Assembly (NCBI GenBank): GCA_030248225.1 | Contig: JASANE010017527.1 | Span: 1 to 64,000 of the forward strand | DNA: 64,000 bases | Source: Trileptium ribeirensis | Lineage: Eukaryota > Nematoda > Enoplea > Enoplida > Thoracostomopsidae | Direction of reading: 5' to 3' | Shown here: positions 36,117 through 47,475 of the stretch, one piece after another | Layout: each line of letters opens with the position of its first letter | Position numbering within the stretch: position 1 is the stretch's first letter | Made by a program: the position numbers and the translations under genes | The notes under the pieces: model-generated | Databases searched by the model: none | What the model was told of the DNA's origin: nothing | What the model saw: the letters and a program-made list of their open reading frames with translations, nothing else

Positions 36117-37400
36117 CAATAAAATATTTATGATGCGCTTAGACGATAGAATACCCTGATTATGTACACGAGTCTATAACGGGTTATAATTGCATTTTTT
36201 AACAAATTATAATTATTGGCATCAGATGTCCAAGTTATGGAATGAAATACATATGTAGTAAAAATTGCATGAAATGTGTCTTATGGCAAAAGTGATAATG
36301 CGAACTACAATTATAACGACAAACGTATTATATAAATAGTCCAATAAGAAAGAATTATTTAAAGGATAAAAACCGACGATTGATGATCTCCCAGGGATCG
36401 TATGTAATATAATATTGTTTATGTAAGTGTTTATGTAATTGAATAAAATATTTATGATGCTCTTAGACGATAGAATACCCTGATTATGTACACGAGTCTA
36501 TAACGGGTTATAATTGCATTTTTTAACAAATTATAATTATTGGCATCAGATGTCCAAGTTATGGAATGAAATACATATGTAGTAAAAATTGCATGAAATG
36601 TGTCTTATGGCAAAAGTGATAATGCGAACTACAATTATAACGACAAACGTATTATATAAATAGTCCAATAAGAAAGAATTATTTAAAGGATAAAAACCGA
36701 CGATTGATGATCTCCCAGGGATCGTATGTAATATAATATTGTTTATGTAAGTGTTTATGTAATTGAATAAAATATTTATGATGCTCTTAGACGATAGAAT
36801 ACCCTGATTATGTACACGAGTCTATAACGGGTTATAATTGCATTTTTTAACAAATTATAATTATTGGCATCAGATGTCCAAGTTATGGAATGAAATACAT
36901 ATGTAGTAAAAATTGCATGAAATGTGTCTTATGGCAAAAGTGATAATGCGAACTACAATTATAACGACAAACGTATTATATAAATAGTCCAATAAGAAAG
37001 AATTATTTAAAGGATAAAAACCGACGATTGATGATCTCCCAGGGATCGTATGTAATATAATATTGTTTATGTAAGTGTTTATGTAATTGAATAAAATATT
37101 TATGATGCTCTTAGACGATAGAATACCCTGATTATGTACACGAGTCTATAACGGGTTATAATTGCATTTTTTAACAAATTATAATTATTGGCATCAGATG
37201 TCCAAGTTATGGAATGAAATACATATGTAGTAAAAATTGCATGAAATGTGTCTTATGGCAAAAGTGATAATGCGAACTACAATTATAACGACAAACGTAT
37301 TATATAAATAGTCCAATAAGAAAGAATTATTTAAAGGATAAAAACCGACGATTGATGATCTCCCAGGGATCGTATGTAATATAATATTGTTTATGTAAGT
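36117..37400 (+). repeat. Four 324-bp tandem units, nearly identical
   Basis: AGACGATAGAATACCCTG recurs at 36141, 36465, 36789 and 37113, exactly 324 bp apart. The only difference I noticed between units is GCGCTT versus GCTCTT in the first; the last unit is cut short near 37400. AT-rich, no ORF. The near identity implies very recent expansion or homogenisation. Confidence 0.97.
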
Positions 37401-37578
37401 ATCAGAAGCAAAAAAAATTCTGAGGCAACTACACGGGCTCTACATTCGTGATGTGTACACAAATTTGATATTTATGTACTCACTGTTTTTAGTCACGTAC
37501 GATTTTAGTGGAGACGCTAACTCGTGGTTTAGCTCAAAATTCATCTCGCGTATGTCTCTATATTTATAATTTGTTATT

Positions 37579-38240
37579 TGGAACGGAGGGAGCAAACTTT
37601 CCACCGAGCCGGTAAACGGGAAAATCATCAAAATTTCTTTTTGGTCTGTTTCTGTCGTTCATAACTCATGCTCGATTGGATGTATTTTGATAAATACTAT
37701 TTTATTCGTTAACAAAATTGATTAGGATGTACACTTTAGTTGAACGGAGTCAAAATGGCAAAAACAGGTTTTTAAGGTTTCTTTGCCAAATTTGGTCATA
37801 AGGTACCAGTCTTTCGCACTTTTGGCTGACTTCTTTGTGGGACCACTTCCTGGGCCACTGTGCCGAATATGGGTCGTCGACGTTTTGCCTGAAATAGCGA
37901 TTTGTCAAATTTGTTGCGTGTTTTTACTGTTCAACGAGGTGTATTTCGCTATCAAGCACGCTGAACACGATGGCTTTGCTATTTAGAGTCCAACTTGACT
38001 GTATTATTTTCATGGACTTTCAAGTTTTTTAGGATCAACGAAGTCGTTGCCAAAATGTAGTGATTTTCATTTTGTTTGATTATTTATTGCGTATAAGGCA
38101 TAAAGAAATCTATATATAGGTTTTGGGTATGCTGAATATGATGGTTCAATTATATTGAGGCTAGCACGAATATTTTATCGATTGGTTAAGAGTCGACGAG
38201 GTTTTAATGTTTTCAGTGGCTTCAGGATTACAGAGGTATT
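37579..38240 (+). mobile_element. Dispersed repeat family S, copy
   Basis: GGAGCAAACTTTCCACCGAGCC-like start, then TTTCTTTTTGGTCTG, GGCAAAAACAGG and GGCTTTGCTATTTAGAGTCC, collinear with 44972-46080. Noncoding. Confidence 0.65.
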
Positions 38241-38352
38241 AAGGTAGTACATACACAAAACACCAAACCTGTTACAAGGTGATTTCATAAAATTACCCAC
38301 TTGACGCAATCAAGTATCGCCCTCGTTTGCTAGTTAATATTATTCTGTTCAG

Positions 38353-38460
38353 GGACGAATATTTCGAAAAGAAAGTGATGAACAACTATTTTGGAATCGG
38401 ACTTGATGCAAAGATTTCGCTCGAATTCAATACGAAACGTGACGAATTTGCCGGTGCACG
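38353..38460 (+). CDS. Diacylglycerol kinase, exon I (accessory domain)
   Basis: Acceptor CTGTTCAG, donor GTTAGT; one base, 35 codons, two bases. It encodes [18 protein letters not shown], the signature start of the DGK accessory domain, followed by NTKRDE. The conserved Cys before VMNNYF in other animals is Lys here (EKKVMNNYF), and the usual PEKC after KRDE is replaced by FAGA. The donor has T at +3. Confidence 0.97.
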
Positions 38461-39501
38461 GTTAGTCAAACGTATTATTTTTAAATATTTATTAATAAAC
38501 CAGTTGACATTTTAATTCAATTTTTGTATTAAAATCATTGTAGATTAATCTATCAAAACGTATATATTATTATAAAAGGTATTGTATTAATAATTTAAAT
38601 ATGCTATACTGACCTATGCACTATGACGTTGCTGGATCCATCACTCTTCTATACTTCTTGTCGACTCGCCAAAATACACCATATGGTACGTTTCAACGTT
38701 GGTCGTGAGTCCACCGTGTTCAATTGTGATACAGATTTTGTCCAAAACACCGAATTAAAAATAAGGTGGCTAACGAACTAGTCATTATGAATGGTCTTAC
38801 TGGGTGATTTTACAAAATGGTGACATCGCCACTACCCAAAACGAGTACATGCAGTGGAAAACTAAACATAATATGGTAAATACGAAATTGGACCGATCAT
38901 GGTCATGGGGTCGATTCTTCCACTTTTTTCGGCTCGCGAAAATAATTTAGGTATTGTTAAATAGAGCGAGCGGAGCTTCTGCTGAGGCTGTTAGGGGGTA
39001 ATTCGTTAAAATTTCTTGTAACTCATATTCTACTTCGAGTGTATTGATCATGATTTTATTCGATAGTAAACGTCATGACGATATGTCTTTTACTTGAACA
39101 TTAAGAGCTTTTCATACCTCATTTTGCTGGTCAAAATAGCCAAAAGCTGGTTTTAAGCCTTGCGTAGTCATATCTTGCGAATGAGATCTAAAACTGTTGC
39201 CTACTGGGGATCACCGAGTGGGGGAAGCAAAAAGTGAGGCAGGAACCGGGGGCATCAGAAATGCCAGGGACCACGACCTCCCTTCAATTTGGAGAAGCTT
39301 TAATAGTAATATAGCTAAAATTATTTTCGTGCAAGACTGGCTTTAATTTATGCTTGTCATTTTGTATATGCTAGTAACGATTCGTTAGAATTTGGAAAAA
39401 TATCGCTGAAGAATAGCAATAACTGTGGAAAAGTCAGAGAGAGCTGCATAGGAATATTATTACTTACAAAATCCACATTTATACATTTTATTTTATTGTA
39501 G
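38461..39501. other. Intron I-J
   Basis: Contains a partial family S copy from about 38963 (GAGCGAGCGGAGCTTCTGC) to 39190. No gene otherwise. Confidence 0.6.
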
Positions 39502-39660
39502 AAGTCGCTCAAAATTATTCATGTGGTACGGCATGCTTGGGACGAAAGAGCTTATTCAACGAACGTACAAAAACCTCGAGCAACGGGTTCATCTTGAATG
39601 CGACGGTCATCGTATTCCGTTGCCGTCGCTTCAAGGCATTGTGGTGCTAAATATACCTAG
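39502..39660 (+). CDS. Diacylglycerol kinase, exon J (accessory domain)
   Basis: Acceptor TTTTATTGTAG, donor GTGAGT; one base, 52 codons, two bases. It reads [35 protein letters not shown] and [15 protein letters not shown], all hallmarks of type II DGK accessory domains. The last codon (Ser) is completed by exon K. Confidence 0.98.
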
Positions 39661-39968
39661 GTGAGTACAGTTTATCATTTATGTGGAATCGACTACATAG
39701 ATGTTCATTAAGATGGTTAAAATAATCAGAACGTAGTGAAACGTAGTGTAGATTGTGTGTTGCAGGGGTGAAATCTTTTAAATTCCGTGTGTTCGTGTGT
39801 GTGATCGGGCATAACTCGAGAAAGCCTTAAACGATTTTCATGATCTTGGGCTCATTCGAACCGGCATGGTCGATTTACCGTGTACATCCCCGAGCATTTT
39901 TTGATTTGGGGTCTGGTTCCAGGGTCAGGGGTCAAAATATGGGTTTTTGGCCCCATTTTAGTACCCTT

Positions 39969-40600
39969 CACGGAAGCAAGGTTATTTTTATCTTAACTAT
40001 CGAATTTTTTCTCTGGATGGTTTTATTTCATAGTGAAATGATAAATGCCGATGACTCTTTTTTGTTTTTCGATTAAGGCTCCGGTTCTGGATTTATGGGG
40101 TTTGGGGTACGGGGGTATGGCGCCCCAATAGTTCCTCGACCCAAAATTTGAAAATTTGTTCTGACGTCTTGGGCGGCTGATAAGTTTCACCTGAGGGTTT
40201 TAGGGCATGGGAAACTCATTGCCGGTGCCTGTTTTGCCCTGCGACCCATGGTTCCATGGGTACGGGGTATGACGCCCCATGTTAGGGGGTCAGAGGTCAA
40301 AATGAGCGTTTTTAGTATCCTTCACGGAAGCAAGGTTATTTTTATCTTAACATTCTAATTTCGTTCTCTGGTTGGCTTTATTTCATAGTAAAATGATAAA
40401 TGCCGATGCCTCTTTCTTTTGTTTTTCGATAAAGGCTCAGGTTTTGGAGTTATGGGGTTTAAGGTATGGCACCATCATGGTTCCTTGTCCAAAAATTACA
40501 AAATTTGTTCTGACGTCCTGGGCGGCTGAAAACTTTCACTTGGGGGTTTTCGGGCATGGGAAACTCATTGCCGGTGTTAGTTTTGTTGTGTCTTATACTG
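39969..40600 (+). repeat. 353-bp direct duplication, diverged
   Basis: Two units share CACGGAAGCAAGGTTATTTT, ATGATAAATGCCGATG and GGGCATGGGAAACTCATTGC. Roughly 10% diverged by eye; ORFs of about 79 codons arise in both. Confidence 0.75.
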
Positions 40601-41602
40601 GTATTGTGTGATGTCCACATATAGCATATCGACGAATGCTATCGAGAGCTGATTTGATGTGTACACAAAAGGTGTAAACGTACGTGTATCTATACTTCAC
40701 TGCGTTCTGCAATCTCGATAGAGTTACTAGTATTAGAAGGTTTAAGTTTGAGGCATCGAAGGCAATCTGATTTGAGTTTTGCCAGTTTAAAACGAGTCGA
40801 TTTAAATAGACTTGTTTAAAAGACGTTTTAAAGTCGACTTAATGGGGAAACTGAAAGCCGTTTGAAGTCCACGTTCTGAATCAAGGTGACTTTGAACTTC
40901 AACCCTCCTCGTGGGCATAAATTTCCCATCGGGTATTCTGTCATATGGCCCGAAAAGGCAGTTAATTGCTCATTGTTAGTTGTGTAAATTTTTAACAATA
41001 TTTTGGCAGTTTCTGAGATGATTATCACAAACGCTGTTTCTTATTCACATACTCGACAACTGGCAGTAATTAAATCGATTATTTTTGAAAACGTAAAATT
41101 ATTTATTATTGTAAAATCCAGTTTTGAAATATCTTAGCTACTTAATATTGATACACCGTTTGTACGACAAAATTTTACGCCTACGGTCGGTTTGTTGAGT
41201 TTGACAAATCATTTTAGTAGCGGTAAATACTGTTTTGAGATAGCGAATTTATATTTATTGTGTCCGTCTTACTTTGTGCAGTATATGTTTGTATCGATAT
41301 GGGTTAGGTTTTGTAAAATAATGCTGTGTTCAATATTTTGTAATCATTTTATTTTGATTGCTTTCCATACTTGCTACATAGCAGCTATAACGGACAGAAA
41401 TAAAAGCAAATCGCTCCACGAAAAACCAAGTTAGTTTGTAGCAATTATTGAATAGGTGTTAATTTGTCTAATACTATTTGCTACGAATTAATGTTCTTCT
41501 ACTTCTGTCCATAACTGTACGAAATAATTGTGATCTCGATTTTCGATTTTAGGCTTTTGAATTTTAGAATACTTAATATTAACTAAGCCGAACGTAGCAC
41601 GG

Positions 41603-41747
41603 CAGTACTCGCTACAATTATTTAGACGCTACTCGCTCGCAACATGCAGTGTGGAAATAATATGTTTCATTTTTGAAATTTTTAATTAACTCGTTGCTCG
41701 TAAGTTGATCGCTCGTTCATAAGGCGTCATAGTCAGTTGCGGCGATA
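41603..41747. mobile_element. Miniature transposon, family M, degraded
   Basis: CAGTACTCGCTACAA at the left and GCGGCGATAGTTG at the right resemble family M ends in inverted orientation, with ACTCGCTCGC inside. Ends approximate. Confidence 0.5.
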
Positions 41748-42139
41748 GTTGTACTATGATTGTGCCGCGAGTGGCGAAGACATAGCCAAAACGGATAAAA
41801 GAATTTCATGTTTTATTAAATCACTCATGTGCATAGTTTTTGTTCCTGAAAAAGGGTCGTTTTTTATTTTATTATATTTCGTCAAATTTTGGACTAAGAT
41901 TTTTAAGTCCCCAATGCGTAGTCTCGAAGTCTAATGGCAACATGACAGTGAAAATATGGATGCCTTTACAGTGCAGTTTTAGTAATGTTTTTGCTTGCGT
42001 AACGTCGACCATATGTAATCAGATTTTAATTTGAATTATATATTCAAACGGGCATATAGTTTCGACGTTCATTATTTTTATGATTATGTTTCCATTGGCT
42101 ATTTTTATATACATTAGTAATTGTTTATTTCAACTTTAG

Positions 42140-42305
42140 CTATCAAGGCGGTGCCAAATTTTGGAGCAGTTCGGCGCGTGGCGATGGCAGCGCATTTACT
42201 GCTCAAACATTCGACGATCGTATCTTGGAAGTAGTCGCAATATTTGGCGTTCTCCATTGTGCGACGTCGCGAGTGATTAGCGTCTCAAATCATCGCATTG
42301 CTCAG
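42140..42305 (+). CDS. Diacylglycerol kinase, exon K (accessory domain)
   Basis: Acceptor TTTCAACTTTAG, donor GTTGGG; one base and 55 codons. It encodes YQGGAKFW, then TFDDRILEVVAIFG and SNHRIAQ, matching YAGGTNFW, SFDDKILEVVAVFG and LQHHRIAQ in vertebrates. The insert SSSARGDGSAF replaces the usual acidic loop. The GTTGGG donor is unusual but is the only one that keeps HRIAQ joined to CRHVKI in frame. Confidence 0.95.
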
Positions 42306-42379
42306 GTTGGGTTCATTAATAATACTTATTATTTTGCCGACTAATTTGGCCATCATTTCTTTATAGTTTGCCTACAATG

Positions 42380-42555
42380 CAGTACTCGTTAAAATGACTG
42401 TTGCTCGCTCAGGACTCATAGTTGATGGCTCGCTCGAACGTTCTCATTCGCTATAATACAAAATGAGATTTTATTGCTAATTTGAGTATTTTCGAAATTT
42501 TGAGCGCCCGAAATTAGCTAGCTGGAAATGCGACAGCGATTTCTGACGAGGTCAG
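42380..42555. mobile_element. Miniature transposon, family M
   Basis: CAGTACTCGTTAAAATGACTG at the left; GCGACAGCGATTTCTGACGAG at the right in inverted sense. Target TA mutated. Lies 75 bp after exon K. Confidence 0.65.
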
Positions 42556-42689
42556 TTGTATCGGCGGCCTATTTATACTGTTCATCTGTTGAGAAATATA
42601 CATTCAACCCGATGAACATTTTATGTGTGTTTATATGTCGCATAAGTTAGCTTTGGAAAAGCTTCTTCATTGCGGTTTCAGGCTATGGT

Positions 42690-43110
42690 TCCCATTGCTC
42701 CTGGCGTATTTCAGCTACCAAAGTCATACCTGAGGCATGAACTGGGAGTCCCCCAGTTCGGAATTTTGAGGAACGGAAAATACCTGGGCGATTTCGTCCA
42801 GTTCATCTTGGCGTCCCCCACTTGAACTGTTGGGACCATAAAGTACGATAACTGTCAGAAATCGTCAAATATGTGTAATTATTAAGTGGCTAACTGCAAG
42901 TATGAATATGTAAAAAGTTTTTTGACCTCGCATTATTTTAGCCCAAATTGCCACTAATTTGATCAACAAAGAAAATTTCTCTAACTTTTTAACACAATAA
43001 AGTGCCTGGTGGACCAAGGATATAAACCGAGGGTAAGCCAAAATTTACCTGGGGGCATGAACTGGGGGAACATGTGTGGAGACGTCGATATACATGGGGG
43101 TCACGGCCCC
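42690..43110. mobile_element. Dispersed repeat family V, partial copy
   Basis: GGAACGGAAAATACCTGGGCGATTT and AACTGGGGGAAC blocks relate it to the copies at 14936 and 47040. Boundaries uncertain. Confidence 0.45.
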
Positions 43111-43865
43111 CCATACTTGAAAAAGTCAGCGGCCACAAGTCAAACAAACGTTTCGCTTTACAACTCTACTTAAACGTACCGGATTAAAAATAGACAATAT
43201 TCTCCAACTATACGAAAAATGTGGATAACTACACAGAGTTGAAAAGAAAAAATGGAGAGTGCTATTATACACATTAACTTCTCTTATGATACAATTATTT
43301 TGCTATGGCAACTTTTATCAGAACAGCCATTTTCGAGCAGTTGTTGTATCGTTTCAACCCGACATTATATACGTTGCTGCCACTGTCGGATGCTGTAGGT
43401 CTACAAATTGCACTTGCTACACTTGGTTTTATCGTATTTAGCAATCTCGAAATCCTATAGACACGTTCGATTGACTTATATACATCTTTTATGGAAAAGT
43501 GACGACATTAGACTATTTTTGGCGCCAAAATTTACCAAATTTTGCTCAAGCACCGTCCCGCGGGATTAATAACATAGCCAATACGGTGTGAAAATAATGA
43601 AAATTAACTTGTTTAGCGGGATAAATAACCTTATAATCTCATAGTTTACCCCTAACAGGCGAAAAAACCTGCTTTATAAAAATTTAGCAATTTTTACCTG
43701 TACGGGCGTATTTTTTAAACTTTTCCTCACAGCTGGAACAGCTGGGCAGCTTTAACAAAATATGCGTAGCAGCAAAGGTCTAGTTCTCGCTTAGAAGTTC
43801 TGTTTTTGTTTAAAGGAGCATGATGATATTCGTTTTTCGCTCCGAAACCTTTATTTCGAGATGTA
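43111..43865. other. Intron K-L, middle part
   Basis: AT-rich, no gene or clear repeat. Confidence 0.5.
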
Positions 43866-44137
43866 CAGTTACAATCAGAATTAAGTGCTCAAAAATCGGT
43901 CGAATTTTCCATCGATTTCGATCGTTTGCTTTTAAACGAAAATCGATCATTTAAACGAAACTCGATTAAATTAACGAATTTCGATTGCGTCAAAATAAAA
44001 AAAATAGTTTTTAATAAAAAATGTTAGTTTGCGCGTTTAATTTAACGAATTTCGTTTAAACGAAGATCGATCAAATGCGATTTCGATCGGTTTCGTCTGC
44101 GTTCGATTTTATAAGCACTTAATTCTGATTGCAACTG
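43866..44137. mobile_element. Miniature transposon, family P, intact copy
   Basis: Inverted ends of 24 bp with one mismatch (CAGTTACAATCAGAATTAAG versus CAGTTGCAATCAGAATTAAG), flanked by TA on both sides. 272 bp, rich in TTTAAACGAAAATCGATC-like inverted motifs. No coding capacity; a typical Tc1/mariner-type MITE. Confidence 0.92.
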
Positions 44138-44971
44138 TAGGTCGCGAAAGGTACCACCCGGATGGCCAAATTTCAAAAATGTGACCCTTGACCTTTTTGG
44201 GGACCATTTTGATCCGGAAGACGTTGTCGGTGGGTATAGCGTTTAAAGAAAGGAACAAACATACTTAATAATTAAGTATTTTAGTTTAGTAATTAAGTAC
44301 ACAAATTATTTGTGATCAAATAAAAAATGTAAAGATCCATCCATTCGGTGATGAGTTATGATCTCCACAGACGGACAAACAGTTTTTAACGATTTTCGAC
44401 GCTACCAAATTTGTTAAGTGGAAGCTCGCTTCACTCGTTCGGTTTCAAATTGTTCAATTTTTGCAGCTTTTCATTTTGGTTATTACGCTGATGGCTAGAA
44501 TGGCTCTATAAGATTTTAGGCTTTTGGTGTTACTAAATATTGATAAAGGAAGCGATGTTTTTATTTCCATCATTTGCATCCAATACGGCAGAGTGAAAAA
44601 GACGCTTGAAATTATAGTTTCTCATCAAATTTACGATTATTGTAAATTACGAAAGTTGCCGTATTTTAGGTCATATTGGTGCTGAAATACAGGGTTATAT
44701 GTTTTTATATTATGCGATGATAATAGCCATATCGTTGTTGTTGCGCTTTAAATGTTTTGTGCCGTCATGAGCCCTAGTTATTATCTTTCAAATAGTCGTT
44801 AGCGCAGGCTAGCCACATTCGACCCGTTTTCTGTTTTGTATTGTTATAAATTCTTATAATTTCGTATTGTTATAATCACATCGCGAGTTACTGTTTTGTA
44901 ATGTATAATTTCTTAATTTGTTGCTCGGCTTTAAGGAATTAAACATTTGTTTGTTCTATTATTGCAACGGA
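44138..44971. other. Intron K-L, between elements
   Basis: Includes a reversed family S scrap at 44330-44450 (GGAAGCTCGCTTCACTCG). No gene. Confidence 0.5.
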
Positions 44972-46080
44972 GCGAGCGAAGCGAGTGGAGTGTCCACTGA
45001 TGTCGCCATTGTGAAAATCGTGAAAATTTCTTTTTGTCTGTCGCTGTCACTAATAACTTATTCTCGGATGGACGCATTTCGATAATTTTATTGTTTGATA
45101 GTAAAAGTGACGACGATGTGCCTTTTATTTGAACGCGAACGGCTCCGACCCCATTTTCCGGGTCAAAATAGCAACAGCAGGTTCTTTGCAAAATCTGCTC
45201 ATACGGCTACCTGTTTTTCGCAGCCCATATCTCGCGACACATGCTTGGCATCGTAAAATGATCGCGGTTAGCAACTTTGCTGACTGCGACTTTTATGTGG
45301 GACAACTCCCTGGGCCGCTGTGGGCCCGAATGTGGTTCATCGACCATTTGCCAAAATTAGAGCGAGCTTTCCAATTTTGCCATGTTACTGAAAGAGTGTA
45401 TATTTGGTTATCAAGCACGCTGTATTCGGTGGCTTTGCTATATAGAGTCCAGCTTGACTATATTATACATTTTTTGGGGTTTCAAGGGTTTTTTGGTTGG
45501 TGAACCCGATTTTCAACATGTAGTGCGTTTTCATTTGTCTGATTATGTATTGCATTTTCATTTGTCTGATTATGTATTGCGTGCAGGGCATGTGCAATGG
45601 TCTATACAGGTATGGGTCAATGAACCCGATTTCCAGAATATAATCTCTCCAGTCTCTTTAGTTACGTATACGTACAGGTCATCAAGAATTGTCTATGTAG
45701 GTTTTTTCGGTAGACTGAATACGATGGTTTGGTTATACATGCCAGCGCGAGTTTCTCGTGTCTTTTCAGAAATTTTAGTTGGGTTTAGCGATAATGAAGC
45801 CGATTTCCAGAGAATAGCTAGTCTACAACAGTTCGGTACGTGGCATCAAAAATAGTTTATGCAGATGTTTTTCGCTATGCTGAATACAATAATTTGGTTA
45901 GCTGTCCATTGTGTATATTTCGCGCTTTACACTGGGTTTTAAATTCTTTAGGGTCAATGAACCCGATAATATATTCTGTCTTCATTGAAATCCGTACAGG
46001 TTACCACCAATAATTTTCTATATATTCACGTTAGGCTAAATACAATGATTTGGTTATCTAGAGACGAGTCCAACTACTTG
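44972..46080 (+). mobile_element. Dispersed repeat family S, longest copy
   Basis: 1.1 kb starting GCGAGCGAAGCGAGTGGAGTG. Contains blocks recurring at 19560, 23355, 24905 and 37579, and internally repeats GAACCCGATTT...TTTCATTTGTCTGATTATG segments. Frames of 124 and 157 codons overlap but are not conserved between copies. Class unknown. Confidence 0.7.
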
Positions 46081-46225
46081 CTTGATGTGCCGTCAGTTGT
46101 CAAAAAGTAACCGTAGAGTTATAAATTTTGCGACCAAGTGTCGTTTTTCGAATTACTGCTGTTTTTGGCCGGTACTATATATAATTGTTTTTGTGATTTT
46201 TGAGGATAGTCTTTTTATGTTTCAG

Positions 46226-46360
46226 TGTCGTCACGTGAAGATAATAATAACCGGTGACGAGCCTATTCCGATTCAAGTTGATGGCGAAGCGTGGATGCAA
46301 CCGGCAGGATATATTCAGATTATTCCCAAGAATCGTGCTCAGTTGCTCGTTAGAAATCGG
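46226..46360 (+). CDS. Diacylglycerol kinase, exon L (accessory domain)
   Basis: Acceptor ATGTTTCAG, donor GTAAGC; 45 codons, phase 0 to 0. It encodes [20 protein letters not shown], then [12 protein letters not shown] and HKNRAQ-like [12 protein letters not shown]. The PVQVDGEAW-type motif is the most conserved stretch of the accessory domain. Confidence 0.98.
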
Positions 46361-46857
46361 GTAAGCAGCACTTTCTATCTGAAACACATCATAGGTCGAA
46401 GATGAAAGCACCACGGTAGCTGTAAGCACGTTCCTAGCCATAAATTTTATGGTGTATACAAGCGAAGTCGCGTTTTTGAAATATTTGAGGACATAATTTG
46501 TGGAAAAGTTGCTTAGTTATTAGACTGCTGGCTTCTGCCTGGTGTTGGGAGGGGGCTTGCGCCTTATGCTTGCTATTAGTCTACAGTCATATATCTCATA
46601 TCGTAATATTTTTATGAAATGGGATTGATTCAACTACTTGTGGTGCTATCGTTATAATGAAATTATTGTTTACTAGGCCCATAATTTTTTACCCAGTTAT
46701 TATTATTGACATATCAATAAGAGTTCAGGATTAAAATTTCGTATAACGGTCCGGGCCAGCCAACCTCACACACAATATAGTTAACGTTGTGCGACGTTGT
46801 GGCGTTGTGGTGCGGTTGTGATAACCCCTAAATATGTTTAACTGAGCCACAGTTGTA

Positions 46858-46998
46858 CAGTACCCGCCAAAATGACTGTCGCGCACGACTCACTCGAAAT
46901 AAATTTGTTATAAAAATAAAATTTACTATTAATTTAAATATTTGCGAAATCTCGAACTCGCTCGCTCGAAATGCGACGGTTATTTTTAGCGATCACTG
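46858..46998. mobile_element. Miniature transposon, family M, TA-flanked
   Basis: CAGTACCCGCCAAAATGACTG at the left, GCGACGGTTATTTTTAGCGA at the right; TA at both borders. 141 bp. Inner ACTCGCTCGCTCG shared with other M copies. Confidence 0.85.
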
Positions 46999-47039
46999 TA
47001 CTTTACTGGCTTGTCCACAGAGGAGGGGAGTGTAGGCCC

Positions 47040-47475
47040 TAAGATTTTCGAGCTCCCCAAGATTTCGGAAGTTCATACATCCACCCTCAGGTAAATTTTT
47101 TCTTCCCCCGACAACCCCCATTTATTTTGAGGCGACATTGAAAATGATCGTCCAAACAAAAATGGTTATTACAAAACTGAATACTTTATATTTCGACTAA
47201 CCACGACAAAATCCAAAGTAAATGAATTGTGAACTGCATTTGCATTTTGCATTTACTGTAGGTAAGTAATAAATATGAACAAAGCAACGATATACATGTC
47301 GTAAACACATGACAAACCCAATGGACAGCAATAAGACCCACTATTGATATAAGGGTACCTCCAACTAAGCTGGCTGAAATTGCTCCAGGTATTTTCCGGT
47401 TCCCCCATGTTGGAGTCGGGGCCCACCAGTTCAAAGCTCCCACGCAAAACTTTGGTTCTGTGAAGGGGCAGGCAT
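47040..47475 (-). mobile_element. Dispersed repeat family V, inverted copy
   Basis: Reverse complement matches 14936-15310, including GGATTTTGTC, CGAAATATA and TTTTTGTTTGGACGATCA in order. Confidence 0.65.

Larger units (their letters stand above)
39661..42139. other. Intron J-K
   Basis: Holds a 353-bp direct duplication (CACGGAAGCAAGGTTATTTT at 39969 and 40322) and a degraded family M element at 41603-41747. No gene. Confidence 0.65.

Noticed and set aside
45129..45855. Overlapping 124- and 157-codon ORFs
   Set aside because: Inside family S repeat; frames not preserved among copies.
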